From the NCBI RefSeq assembly GCF_016894385.1, contig NZ_CP069812.1:1426001-1490000 (forward strand): 64,000 nucleotides of DNA, given 5' to 3'. The notes beneath the pieces were generated by a model. The model saw only the letters and a program-made list of their open reading frames with translations, did not search any database and had not been told where the DNA came from. The position numbers and the translations under genes are program-made. Below are positions 10,658-19,110 of the stretch, piece after piece. Source of the DNA: Cupriavidus oxalaticus. Its GTDB lineage: Bacteria > Pseudomonadota > Gammaproteobacteria > Burkholderiales > Burkholderiaceae. Numbering within the stretch: the first letter of the stretch is position 1; every line of letters starts with the position of its first letter.

Positions 10658-10823
10658 GTTTATTTCGACCGACGAGAAGGAGAAAACGCGGGTATGCTGT
10701 TTCAGAGGGGCCTGCAAGTGCAGGAAGCGGCATCTTCCTGTCTTGGTGAATCGATTGGCACGTATCTTGTAATCGAATCAGGCGGCCCAATTTACGCCTT
10801 AAATGACTGACTTGGGGAAAATG

Positions 10824-13235
10824 ATGTCCGGAACACAACTCCTCCCGGCCGAGCCGATTCGCCTCCCATTGTTGCCGCTGCGCGACGTGGTGGTGTTTCC
10901 GCACATGGTGATCCCGCTGTTCGTGGGACGCCCGAAGTCCATCAAGGCGCTTGAGACTGCGATGGAGGCGGGCAAGAGCATCATGCTCGTAGCCCAGAAG
11001 ACGGCGGCCAAGGACGAGCCGACCGCCGACGACCTGTACGAGGTCGGCTGCATCGCCAATATCCTGCAAATGCTGAAGCTGCCCGACGGTACCGTGAAGG
11101 TGCTGGTCGAGGGTACGCAGCGTGCCAATATCCGCGAGGTGAGCGAGGACGATTCGCACTTCATGTGCGAAGCCGTGCCCGTGCCGCCAGCACCTGGCGA
11201 AAGCGCCGAGACCGAGGCCTTGCGCCGCGCGATCGTGTCGCAGTTCGACCAGTACGTAAAGCTCAACAAGAAGATCCCGCCGGAGATCCTGACCTCGCTG
11301 TCGGGCATCGACGAGGCAGGGCGCCTGGCCGACACCATCGCCGCGCACCTGCCGATCAAGCTCGAGCAGAAGCAGAAGATCCTGGAGATGGTCAATGTGA
11401 CCGAGCGCCTGGAAAGCCTGCTGTCGCAGCTCGAGGGCGAGATTGACATCCTGCAGGTGGAAAAGCGTATCCGCGGCCGCGTCAAGCGCCAGATGGAGAA
11501 GAGCCAGCGCGAGTACTACCTGAACGAGCAGGTCAAGGCCATCCAGAAGGAACTGGGCGAGGGCGAAGAAGGCGCCGACCTGGAAGAGCTCGACAAGCGC
11601 ATCAAGGCCGCGCGCATGCCGAAGGAAGCCAAGAAAAAGGCCGACGCCGAGTTCAAGAAGCTCAAGCTGATGTCGCCGATGTCGGCCGAAGCCACCGTCG
11701 TGCGCAACTACATCGACACGCTGGTGAACCTGCCGTGGCGCAAGAAGAGCAAGGTCAACAATGACCTCGCCAACGCCGAGCGCGTGCTGGATGAAGACCA
11801 CTACGGCCTGGAGAAGGTCAAGGAACGCATTCTCGAGTACCTCGCGGTGCAACAGCGCGTGGATAAGGTGAAGGCGCCGATCCTGTGCCTGGTCGGGCCG
11901 CCCGGCGTGGGCAAGACCTCGCTCGGCCAGTCGGTGGCGCGCGCGACGAACCGCAAGTTCGTGCGCATGGCGCTGGGTGGCGTGCGTGACGAGGCCGAGA
12001 TCCGCGGCCACCGCCGTACCTACATCGGTTCGATGCCGGGCAAGATCCTGCAGAGCCTGTCCAAGGTCGGCGTGCGCAATCCGCTCTTCCTGCTCGACGA
12101 GATCGACAAGATGGGCATGGACTTCCGCGGCGATCCGTCGTCGGCGCTGCTCGAGGTGCTGGACCCGGAACAGAATCATACGTTCCAGGACCACTACATC
12201 GAGGTCGACTTCGACCTGTCCGACGTGATGTTCGTGGCGACGTCGAACTCGCTGAACATCCCGCCGCCGCTGCTCGACCGTATGGAAGTGATCCGCCTGT
12301 CGGGTTACACCGAGGACGAGAAGGTCAACATCGCCCAGCGCTACCTGCTGCCCAAGCAGATCAAGAACAATGGTCTGAAGGCGGGCGAGATCGAGGTTGC
12401 CGAAGACGCGATCCGCGACATCATCCGCTACTACACGCGTGAGGCGGGTGTGCGTTCGCTGGAACGCGAGGTGTCCAAGATCGCCCGCAAGGTGGTCAAG
12501 CTGCTGCTGCTGAAGAAGGAGTCGGGCACGATCCGGGTCGATTCCGAGAACCTGGACAAGTTCCTGGGCGTGCGCAAGTACGACTTCGGCCTGGCCGGCA
12601 AGGAAAACCAGGTTGGCCAGGTGACCGGCCTGGCGTGGACCGAGGTGGGCGGCGACCTGCTGACCATCGAAGCCGCGATCATGCCGGGCAAGGGCAACAT
12701 CACGCGCACCGGCTCGCTGGGCGATGTGATGAAGGAGTCGGTCGAGGCCGCACGTTCGGTGGTGCGCTCGCGGGCACGCCGGCTGGGCATCACGGATGAG
12801 ATGTTCGAGAAGCGCGACATCCACATCCACGTGCCGGAGGGTGCCACGCCCAAGGACGGTCCGTCGGCAGGCGGCGCGATGACCACGGCACTGGTGTCGG
12901 TGCTGACCGGCATCCCGGTGCGCGCGGATGTCGCCATGACCGGCGAGATCACGCTGCGCGGCGAGGTGCTGCCGATCGGTGGCCTCAAGGAGAAGCTGCT
13001 GGCGGCCCACCGTGGCGGCATCAAGCTGGTGCTGATCCCGGAGGAAAACGTCAAGGACCTGGCCGAGATCCCCGACAACGTGAAGAACGCCATCGAGATC
13101 GTGCCGGTCCGCTGGATCGACAAGGTGCTGGAACTGGCGCTCGAGCGCAAGCCCGAGCCGTTGCCGGAAGAGGATGCCAAGCCCGCTGACGTGGCGGACA
13201 AGGCTACGGCCAAGGTGGAGCGTCTGCACCACTGA
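10824..13235 (+). CDS. lon: ATP-dependent protease Lon
   Basis: 803 residues from ATG 10824, which has GGGGA five bases upstream; in-frame ATGs at 10803 and 10821 are poorer choices. Domains in order: N-terminal LON substrate-binding domain ([16 protein letters not shown]), a coiled helical region, an AAA+ module with Walker A GPPGVGKT and Walker [11 protein letters not shown], and a Ser-Lys protease domain with PKDGPSAGG (catalytic Ser) and [14 protein letters not shown] (catalytic Lys). It degrades misfolded and regulatory proteins in the cytoplasm. Typical length and complete. I looked for a heat-shock promoter in the 255-bp leader and could not support one. Confidence 0.98.
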   Translation: MSGTQLLPAEPIRLPLLPLRDVVVFPHMVIPLFVGRPKSIKALETAMEAGKSIMLVAQKTAAKDEPTADDLYEVGCIANILQMLKLPDGTVKVLVEGTQRANIREVSEDDSHFMCEAVPVPPAPGESAETEALRRAIVSQFDQYVKLNKKIPPEILTSLSGIDEAGRLADTIAAHLPIKLEQKQKILEMVNVTERLESLLSQLEGEIDILQVEKRIRGRVKRQMEKSQREYYLNEQVKAIQKELGEGEEGADLEELDKRIKAARMPKEAKKKADAEFKKLKLMSPMSAEATVVRNYIDTLVNLPWRKKSKVNNDLANAERVLDEDHYGLEKVKERILEYLAVQQRVDKVKAPILCLVGPPGVGKTSLGQSVARATNRKFVRMALGGVRDEAEIRGHRRTYIGSMPGKILQSLSKVGVRNPLFLLDEIDKMGMDFRGDPSSALLEVLDPEQNHTFQDHYIEVDFDLSDVMFVATSNSLNIPPPLLDRMEVIRLSGYTEDEKVNIAQRYLLPKQIKNNGLKAGEIEVAEDAIRDIIRYYTREAGVRSLEREVSKIARKVVKLLLLKKESGTIRVDSENLDKFLGVRKYDFGLAGKENQVGQVTGLAWTEVGGDLLTIEAAIMPGKGNITRTGSLGDVMKESVEAARSVVRSRARRLGITDEMFEKRDIHIHVPEGATPKDGPSAGGAMTTALVSVLTGIPVRADVAMTGEITLRGEVLPIGGLKEKLLAAHRGGIKLVLIPEENVKDLAEIPDNVKNAIEIVPVRWIDKVLELALERKPEPLPEEDAKPADVADKATAKVERLHH

Positions 13236-13257
13236 TCATCCAGGCAGCGTGAAATGA

Positions 13258-13295
13258 ACGCCGCGGGGCAGCGATGCCCGGCGGCGTTTTTTTTA
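13258..13295 (+). terminator. Intrinsic terminator after lon
   Basis: AACGCCGC pairs with GCGGCGTT, extended inward by GGGGCA/TGCCC around GCGA, and runs into eight T. Confidence 0.85.
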
Positions 13296-13307
13296 TGCGC
13301 ACAGCCT

Positions 13308-13337
13308 TGGCAAACTGAAATCTCCTGTATTACACTT
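13308..13337 (+). promoter_or_regulatory. Candidate sigma-70 promoter of the tRNA-Val/tRNA-Asp unit
   Basis: TTGGCA (13308-13313) and TACACT (13332-13337) with an 18-bp spacer lie about 85 bp upstream of tRNA-Val, directly after the lon terminator. The -35 is a 5/6 match and the -10 a 4/6 match. Confidence 0.5.
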
Positions 13338-13422
13338 GCGCCCTCGCAACGCAAACCACGGCAACTGCCGCGAGGTGCGAAGCGAAAGCAACCTGCAGGC
13401 AGCCTGCCTGCGATGGTCGGAC

Positions 13423-13498
13423 GGGTGCTTAGCTCAGCTGGTAGAGCGGCGCCCTTACAAGGCGTAGGTCGGGGGTTCGAACCCCTCAGCACCCACCA
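13423..13498 (+). tRNA. tRNA-Val (anticodon TAC)
   Basis: 76 nt with encoded CCA. Acceptor GGGTGCT pairs with AGCACCC. The anticodon loop in CCCTTACAAGGC gives UAC, and the T arm is GGGGGTTCGAACCCC. Confidence 0.97.
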
Positions 13499-13548
13499 CG
13501 TTCCCCATCGCAAGCGCGGCAAACATGCGGCAGGAAGCAACCGACAAA

Positions 13549-13625
13549 GGAGTGGTAGTTCAGTCGGTTAGAATACCGGCCTGTCACGCCGGGGGTCGCG
13601 GGTTCGAGTCCCGTCCACTCCGCCA
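13549..13625 (+). tRNA. tRNA-Asp (anticodon GTC)
   Basis: 77 nt with encoded CCA. Acceptor GGAGTGG pairs with CCACTCC. The anticodon stem-loop CCGGCCTGTCACGCCGG gives GUC, and the T arm is CGGGTTCGAGTCCCG. It is followed directly by an intrinsic terminator. Its 3' end is duplicated 149 bp downstream. Confidence 0.97.
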
Positions 13626-13665
13626 AGTTTCATGAAACGCCCGCGTATGCGGGCGTTTTTCATTT
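13605..13665 (+). repeat. 61-bp direct repeat, copy 1 (tRNA-Asp 3' end plus terminator)
   Basis: Begins inside the T arm of tRNA-Asp (CGAGTCCCGTCC) and runs through the CCA end and terminator. It is identical to 13754-13814, at an offset of 149 bp. Confidence 0.95.
13636..13660 (+). terminator. Terminator after tRNA-Asp
   Basis: AACGCCCGC pairs with GCGGGCGTT around GTAT, followed by a T-run. An identical copy is at 13785-13809. Confidence 0.9.
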
Positions 13666-13668
13666 TGC

Positions 13669-13774
13669 GGAGTGGAGGAAGCCGCCTGCGCGGCTTCCGG
13701 CGGGAATCGAAGGGCTGCGCTTGCAAGCGCAGCCGCGGCCCGCGGGATGTGGGCGAGTCCCGTCCACTCCGCCA
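13669..13774 (+). pseudogene. tRNA-Asp-like cassette: acceptor stem kept, body replaced by palindromes
   Basis: The segment opens with GGAGTGG (13669-13675) and closes with CCACTCC, G and CCA (13764-13774), exactly the acceptor halves of the adjacent tRNA-Asp. In between, the D arm, anticodon arm and most of the T arm are absent. Their place holds a 9-bp hairpin (GGAAGCCGC, loop CTGC, 13677-13698) and a perfect 22-bp palindrome (13713-13734, half-site GGCTGCGCTTG). It has no anticodon. It is 106 nt long and followed by its own copy of the terminator. It may be a degraded tandem tRNA copy or the footprint of an insertion and excision at the tRNA. Confidence 0.7.
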
Positions 13775-13814
13775 AGTTTCATGAAACGCCCGCGTATGCG
13801 GGCGTTTTTCATTT
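13754..13814 (+). repeat. 61-bp direct repeat, copy 2
   Basis: Second identical copy of the tRNA-Asp 3' end plus terminator. The terminator hairpin is at 13785-13809. Confidence 0.95.
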
Positions 13815-13915
13815 CCGGCTGCAAGTTTCCCGCCCTGCACAAAAGGTCCGCCCCCACCGGCTCCTGCTAGAATCGCGGAGTTTGTCTTTCGTGCCAATCC
13901 ACTACCCGAATCCGC

Positions 13916-15847
13916 ATGCTTGATTTCGTACGCAACAACCGGCGCCTGATGCTCTTGCTGCTGCTGGTGCTTGTTTTCCCGTCGTTCGTGTTTTTCGGCG
14001 TGGAGAGCTACTCGCGCTTCATGGACGGCTCGCACGATGCGGCCAAGGTCGATGGCCGGGCCATCAGCGTGCAGGAAGTCGACAACGTCGTGCGTGACCA
14101 GAGCGAGCGTGCGCGCCAGGTCCTGGGCAACAGCTACGATCCGCGCCAGTTCGAGGGCCCGGAAGCCCGCAAGGCGGTCCTGGACCAGCTGATCCTGCAG
14201 CGCGTGATGGCCAATACCGTGGCGCGCGAGCACCTGACCGTGTCGGATGCCAGGCTGCTCGAGGAAATCAGCAGCCTGCCGGCGATCGCCCAGCTGCCGC
14301 GCACGGCGGATGGCAAGATCGACGACAAGGCCTACCTGCAGCTGCTGCAGTCGCAGGGCATGACGCCCGAGCAGTTCGACGCACGCATGCGCTTCGAACT
14401 GGCAACGCAGCAACTGGGCGCCTCGGTGGCCGCAACGGCCTTCATGCCCAAGTCGCTGCTCGACCGCCTGATCGCCGTGCGCGACCAGCAGCGCGATGTG
14501 CAGGCGCTGCTGTTCAAGCCCGCCAGCTACACCGCCAGGGTGCAGCCCGATGCCGCCGCGCTGAAGGCTTACTATGACAGCCACCAGTCAGCCTTCTCGG
14601 TGCCGGAGCAGGCCAAGGTCGAGTACCTGGTGCTGTCGGGCGAAGCGCTTGCCGCGGCGCAGCCGGTCACGCCGGAAGAACTGAAGTCCTACTACGAGAG
14701 CAATATCGCGCGCTTCCGTACCGATGAGCAGCGCCGCGCCAGCCATATCCTGATCGCCGCGCCGAAGGACGCGCCGGCTGCCGAGCGCCAGGCTGCCAAG
14801 GACAAGGCCGCCAAGCTGCTGGACGAGCTGCGCAAGCATCCCGAGACCTTTGCCGACGTGGCGAAGAAGCAGTCGCAGGACCCGGGTTCGGCGGCGCAGG
14901 GCGGCGACCTCGGCTTCATGGGCCGGGGCGCGCTGGTCAAGCCGTTCGAGGACGCGATGTACGCGCTCAAGGATGGCCAGATCAGCAACGTGGTCGAGAC
15001 CGACTACGGCTATCACCTCATCAAGCTGACCGGCATCAAGCCGTCGGAGACCAGGCCGCTTGAAGCCGTGCGCACCGAACTGGAAGCCGAGCTGCGCAAG
15101 CAGTTCGCCGACAAGAAGTTCGCCGAGCAGGCCGACGCCTTCGGCAACACGGTGTACGAACAGGCTGACAGCCTGAAGCCGGCCGCCGACAAGTACAAGC
15201 TGGCGATCCAGACCGCAGACAACGTGACGCGCCAGCCGAACCCGGCACTGGGCGCGCAGAACCCGCTCAACAACGAGAAGTTGCTGAAGGCACTGTTCAG
15301 CGAAGAGTCGATCCAGAAGAAGCGCAATACCGAAGCCGTCCAGGTCGCGCCGAACACGCTGGTGGCCGCCCGCATCGTCGACTATCGTCCGGCCACCGTG
15401 CGCAAGTACGAGGAAGTGGAAGCCAAGGTGCGCGAGGGCTATATCGCCCAGCAGGCCGCGGAGCTGGCCCGCAAGGATGGCGAGGCGCGCGTCGAGGCGC
15501 TGAAGAAGGCCGACAGCGCCGATGGCTTCGGCGCGGTGCAGACCGTGTCGCGCGCCAAGACCGATGGCGTGCCGCCGAAGGCGGTCGAGGCAGTGCTGCG
15601 GGCCGATGCCACCAAGCTGCCCGCTGTGGTCGGTGTCGACCTGGGCGCCGAGGGCTATGCCGTCTATCGCATCTCCAAGGTCAGCCAGCCGGCGCAGGCC
15701 AACCCGGCGCAACGCCAGGCCGAAGCGCAGCAACTGTCGCAGCTCGCCGGCCAGGCCGACCTGCAGGCCTTCTATGAAAGCCTGAAGGCGCGTTCCAAGG
15801 TCAAGCTGCTGGCGCCGGTGGGCACGCAGGCGCAGGGCGCGGAGTAA
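13916..15847 (+). CDS. ppiD: Membrane-anchored periplasmic foldase, PpiD/SurA-N type
   Basis: 643 residues. A single N-terminal membrane anchor (LMLLLLLVLVFPSFVFFGV, about residues 11-29) follows the basic stretch VRNNRR, placing the rest in the periplasm. A SurA-N-like chaperone region follows (about 30-180), then a parvulin PpiC domain near residues 265-365 containing RASHILIAAPKD and GGDLGFMGRGALVKPFEDAM. The C-terminal chaperone arm is Ala/Lys-rich. It assists folding of outer-membrane and exported proteins near the Sec translocon. Its place after lon and tRNAs matches other Burkholderiales as I remember them. Size and layout match PpiD better than soluble SurA. Confidence 0.9.
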   Translation: MLDFVRNNRRLMLLLLLVLVFPSFVFFGVESYSRFMDGSHDAAKVDGRAISVQEVDNVVRDQSERARQVLGNSYDPRQFEGPEARKAVLDQLILQRVMANTVAREHLTVSDARLLEEISSLPAIAQLPRTADGKIDDKAYLQLLQSQGMTPEQFDARMRFELATQQLGASVAATAFMPKSLLDRLIAVRDQQRDVQALLFKPASYTARVQPDAAALKAYYDSHQSAFSVPEQAKVEYLVLSGEALAAAQPVTPEELKSYYESNIARFRTDEQRRASHILIAAPKDAPAAERQAAKDKAAKLLDELRKHPETFADVAKKQSQDPGSAAQGGDLGFMGRGALVKPFEDAMYALKDGQISNVVETDYGYHLIKLTGIKPSETRPLEAVRTELEAELRKQFADKKFAEQADAFGNTVYEQADSLKPAADKYKLAIQTADNVTRQPNPALGAQNPLNNEKLLKALFSEESIQKKRNTEAVQVAPNTLVAARIVDYRPATVRKYEEVEAKVREGYIAQQAAELARKDGEARVEALKKADSADGFGAVQTVSRAKTDGVPPKAVEAVLRADATKLPAVVGVDLGAEGYAVYRISKVSQPAQANPAQRQAEAQQLSQLAGQADLQAFYESLKARSKVKLLAPVGTQAQGAE

Positions 15848-15882
15848 GGCTGGCACGCGCCACGCCACACGCCGTAAGCAAG

Positions 15883-15911
15883 AAACCCCTGCCATGGCGG
15901 CAGGGGTTTTT
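15883..15911. terminator. Bidirectional terminator between ppiD and the esterase
   Basis: AAACCCCTGCC pairs with GGCAGGGGTTT around a short loop, with A-rich and T-rich flanks. It lies between two convergent genes and can serve both. Confidence 0.85.
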
Positions 15912-15937
15912 GTTTCTGGAAGCTTCGCCGCAGGCGT

Positions 15938-16624
15938 CTACTTGTCAGCGGTGCGCTTGAGCATCGGCTTGAGTTGCGGCCACACCGTCTCCAGCAGCGC
16001 CGGTTGCGCCTCGGCAGTGGGGTGGATGCGGTCCGGCTGGAACCAGTCCTGCCGGGCCATCACCCTGTCGAGGAAGAAGGGCACCAGCCGCACCTTGTAT
16101 TCGCTGGCCAGCTTCGGATACAGCGAGAAGAACTTTTCGGTGTAGTCCTGGCCATAGTTGGGCGGGATGCGCATGCCGACCAGCAGCACGCCGGCACCGG
16201 CCTTCTGCGCGCTGCTGACGATCTGGCGCAGGTTGGACTCCGTGGTCTGCAGCGGCAGGCCGCGCAGGGCGTCGTTGGCACCCAGTTCCACCACCACGAT
16301 GGCCGGCTTGTGCCGCGACAACAGGTCCGGCAAGCGGGTCTTGCCGCCGATGGTGGTCTCGCCGCTGATGCTGGCATTGACGACGTTATAATCGAAGCGC
16401 TCTTGCTTGAGCCGGTCTTGCAGCAGCGTGACCCAGCCGGTGCCGCGCGTGATGCCGTATTCGGCGGACAGGCTGTCGCCCAGCACCAGCAGCGCAGGCG
16501 CTGCGGCCTGTGCCGGCTGCATCCCGCCCAACATCGTCAGTGCCACCGCGGCTGCCAGCAGCAGCCTGCGCCTATTGCCCCGGATCACTGGGATCACTGG
16601 GATCACTCGGATCACTTTATCCAT
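15938..16624 (-). CDS. SGNH/GDSL arylesterase, TesA-like
   Basis: 228 residues from the ATG at 16624. SGNH blocks are present: LVLGDSLSAEYG (catalytic Ser), a Gly block (SISGETTIGG), VVELGANDALRG (Asn) and DRIHPTAEAQP (catalytic Asp-His). A signal peptide (LLLAAAVALTMLGG, cleavage near AQAAA) places it in the periplasm, like E. coli TesA, a lysophospholipase/thioesterase. The n-region holds an unusual VIRVIPVIPVIR repeat encoded by a tandem DNA repeat in which every Val is GTG. The true start could therefore be a GTG further in, which would give a more usual signal peptide. It is divergent from the ABC ATPase with overlapping start codons. Confidence 0.88.
   Translation of the reverse strand: MDKVIRVIPVIPVIRGNRRRLLLAAAVALTMLGGMQPAQAAAPALLVLGDSLSAEYGITRGTGWVTLLQDRLKQERFDYNVVNASISGETTIGGKTRLPDLLSRHKPAIVVVELGANDALRGLPLQTTESNLRQIVSSAQKAGAGVLLVGMRIPPNYGQDYTEKFFSLYPKLASEYKVRLVPFFLDRVMARQDWFQPDRIHPTAEAQPALLETVWPQLKPMLKRTADK
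16583..16617. repeat. Tandem GGATCACTG-type repeat at the divergent starts
   Basis: Four near-perfect copies of a 10-bp (G)GGATCACT(G/C) unit, just inside the esterase N-terminus and immediately upstream of the ABC ATPase start. It probably lies in the promoter area of the ATPase gene. Confidence 0.85.
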
Positions 16625-17321
16625 GTCCTCTTCCATTCTTGCCGTCGAGTCCCTTGGAAAGACCGTAGCCGACACGACAGGTTCGCTGACGATTTTGCAC
16701 GACGTGTCGTTTTCCGTCACGCCGGGCGAAACGCTGGCCATCGTGGGTGCGTCCGGCTCGGGCAAGTCGACGCTGCTGGGGCTGCTGGCCGGGCTGGACC
16801 TGCCCAGCGCGGGCACGGTGCGCCTGCATGGGCAGGACCTGTATGCACTGGACGAGGACCAGCGCGCAGCACTGCGGGGCCGGCATGTCGGCTTTGTGTT
16901 CCAGTCATTCCAGCTGGTGGGGCACCTGACCGCGCTGGAAAACGTCATGCTGCCGCTGGAGTTGCGTGGTGAAACGTCGCAGGTGCGCGAGCGTGCGGTG
17001 GACATGCTGCAGCGCGTCGGCCTGGGTGCGCGCCTGAGTCACTATCCGCGCACGCTGTCGGGCGGCGAGCAGCAGCGCGTGGCGCTGGCACGCGCGTTCG
17101 TCGCGCGGCCTGACCTCCTTTTTGCCGACGAGCCGACCGGCAGCCTCGACACGGCCACCGGCGAGGCGGTGATCGCGCTGATGTTCGCGCTCAACCGCGA
17201 CGCCGGTTCGACGCTGGTACTGGTGACGCATGACCGCTCGGTGGCGGCACGCTGCGGGCGCATCCTGACCATCGACGCCGGCCGGGTAGCCAGCGACGAA
17301 TGGATGGGCGCAGAAGTCTGA
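16623..17321 (+). CDS. ABC transporter ATP-binding protein, YbbA/LolD-like
   Basis: 232 residues. Walker A GASGSGKST, signature LSGGEQQRVALARA and Walker B DLLFADEPTGSLD are intact, followed by a normal H-loop (LVTHD). Length and motifs match the LolD/MacB/YbbA group of ATPases. In E. coli ybbA is likewise divergent from tesA, which supports a YbbA identity. The E. coli partner permease gene (ybbP) follows ybbA, but here pgi on the opposite strand follows at once, so any permease is elsewhere. The start codon ATG (16623-16625) overlaps the esterase start (16622-16624) on the other strand. Confidence 0.88.
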   Translation: MSSSILAVESLGKTVADTTGSLTILHDVSFSVTPGETLAIVGASGSGKSTLLGLLAGLDLPSAGTVRLHGQDLYALDEDQRAALRGRHVGFVFQSFQLVGHLTALENVMLPLELRGETSQVRERAVDMLQRVGLGARLSHYPRTLSGGEQQRVALARAFVARPDLLFADEPTGSLDTATGEAVIALMFALNRDAGSTLVLVTHDRSVAARCGRILTIDAGRVASDEWMGAEV

Positions 17322-17331
17322 TGCCGATGCC

Positions 17332-18975
17332 TTAGCTGGCAGCGCCTGCCTTCAGGACCGCGCGGGCGCGCTCGATCAGCGCCGCGGTCGAGGCATCGTG
17401 CTGGCCGGTGCCGGTGCCGGTGAGCTCGGCTTCGATCGGCCGGGCCAGGATCTTGCCCAGCTCCACGCCCCACTGGTCGAACGAATTGATCTTCCACACC
17501 ACGCCCTGTACGAAGGTGCGGTGCTCATAGAGCGCAATCAGCGCGCCCAGCACGTGCGGCGTCAGGTTCTCCATCAGCAGGGTATTGCTGGGGCGGTTGC
17601 CGTCGAACACCATATGCGCGATGCGCACTGCGTCGGTCAGGCCGGCGGCGCGCAGTTCGTCGGCGCTGCGGCCGCGCATCAGCGCCTCGGCCTGCGCGAA
17701 GCAGTTGGCGAGCAGCTTGGCGTGATGGCCCGGCAGCCGGCGCGGCGGCACCAGCGGCGCGACGAAATCCACCGGCACCACTTGCGAGCCCTGGTGAATC
17801 TGCTGGAAGTAGGCATGCTGGCCGTTGGTGCCGGCCGTGCCCCACACTACCGGCGAGGTATGCGTGCGCACGCGCTGCCCGTCGAGTTGCACGGACTTGC
17901 CGTTGCTCTCCATCTCCAGCTGCTGCAGGAAGGCGGGAAACAGCTCGAGCGAGGTCGAGTAGGGCGCCATGCAGCTGGTCGGCAGGTGCCAGAAATTGCG
18001 GTACCAGATGCCGAGCATCCCCAGGATCACCGGCATGTTGCGCTCCAGCGGCGCGGTGCGGAAGTGCTCGTCCATGGCGTGGCCGCCGGCGAGCAGGTCG
18101 GCAAAGGCGTTGAAGCCCACCGCCAGCGTGATCGACAGGCCGACCGATGACCACAGCGAGAAGCGCCCGCCGATCCAGTCCCAGAACTCGAACATGTTGG
18201 CGGGATCGATGCCGAACTCGCGCACGGCGTCGGTATTGGTCGAGACCGCGACGAAATGCTTGGCCAGGTCGCTCTCGGCCACCCCGCTGGCGATGAACCA
18301 GGCCCGCGCGCTGCGCGCATTGGCCATGGTTTCCAGCGTAGTGAAGGTCTTGGAACAGACGATCACCAGCGTGCGCTGCGGGTCGAGCCGCACCAGTGTT
18401 TCGGCGAGGTCGGTGCCGTCGACATTGGAGACGAAGTGCATGCGCGGGCCGGACTGGCCTTGCGTATCGGACAGATGCGACAGTGCGCGGCATACCATGC
18501 GCGGCCCGAGGTCGGAACCGCCGATGCCGATATTGATCACGTCCGTGATGCGTTCGCCCGTGGCGCCTTTCCACGCGCCGCTGCGCACCCGCCCGGAGAA
18601 GTCGCGCATGCGCACCAACACCTGCTGGATCGCCGGCATCACGCGCTCGCCGTCGACCTTGTAGCCATCGCCGGCGGTGGCGCGCAGCGCGACATGCAGC
18701 GCCGCGCGGTCCTCGGTGGTGTTGATATGCTCGCCGGCAAACATCGCGTCGCGCCGCTGCGGCACACCGGACTCGGCTGCCAGTTGCACCAGCAGCCGCA
18801 TGGTCTCGGGCGTGATGCGGTTCTTCGAATAGTCGAGATAGAGGCCGGCGGCTTCCAGTGAAAACTGCGCGACGCGCTGCGTGCCTTCGGCATCGAACCA
18901 CTCGCGCATCTGTGCATCGCGAATGGTGTCATGGTGCCGAAGCAGGGCGTTCCAGGCGTGAAGGTCTGTGGGCAT
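17332..18975 (-). CDS. pgi: Glucose-6-phosphate isomerase
   Basis: 547 residues, the usual length for proteobacterial Pgi. Family blocks include NIGIGGSDLGPRMV (phosphate loop), VCSKTFTTLETM, GGRFSLWSSVGLSI and the C-terminal VWKINSFDQWGVELGK, with active-site Glu, His and Lys regions present. It interconverts glucose-6-phosphate and fructose-6-phosphate. The ATG at 18975 is preferred over an in-frame TTG at 18984. It is convergent with the ABC ATPase, with only 10 bp between stop codons and no terminator. Confidence 0.97.
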   Translation of the reverse strand: MPTDLHAWNALLRHHDTIRDAQMREWFDAEGTQRVAQFSLEAAGLYLDYSKNRITPETMRLLVQLAAESGVPQRRDAMFAGEHINTTEDRAALHVALRATAGDGYKVDGERVMPAIQQVLVRMRDFSGRVRSGAWKGATGERITDVINIGIGGSDLGPRMVCRALSHLSDTQGQSGPRMHFVSNVDGTDLAETLVRLDPQRTLVIVCSKTFTTLETMANARSARAWFIASGVAESDLAKHFVAVSTNTDAVREFGIDPANMFEFWDWIGGRFSLWSSVGLSITLAVGFNAFADLLAGGHAMDEHFRTAPLERNMPVILGMLGIWYRNFWHLPTSCMAPYSTSLELFPAFLQQLEMESNGKSVQLDGQRVRTHTSPVVWGTAGTNGQHAYFQQIHQGSQVVPVDFVAPLVPPRRLPGHHAKLLANCFAQAEALMRGRSADELRAAGLTDAVRIAHMVFDGNRPSNTLLMENLTPHVLGALIALYEHRTFVQGVVWKINSFDQWGVELGKILARPIEAELTGTGTGQHDASTAALIERARAVLKAGAAS

Positions 18976-19110
18976 GCAGGACAAGTCAGGTTGCAGGGGG
19001 CGCGAGCCGCGTCGCAGTCCGGAAGTATAGCGTCAGCGATGTGACTTTCCGGGCAGGCCGCCACGGCATATCGTTACCACTTGCAACATAGCAGCCGGCG
19101 TGCCAGCCAG

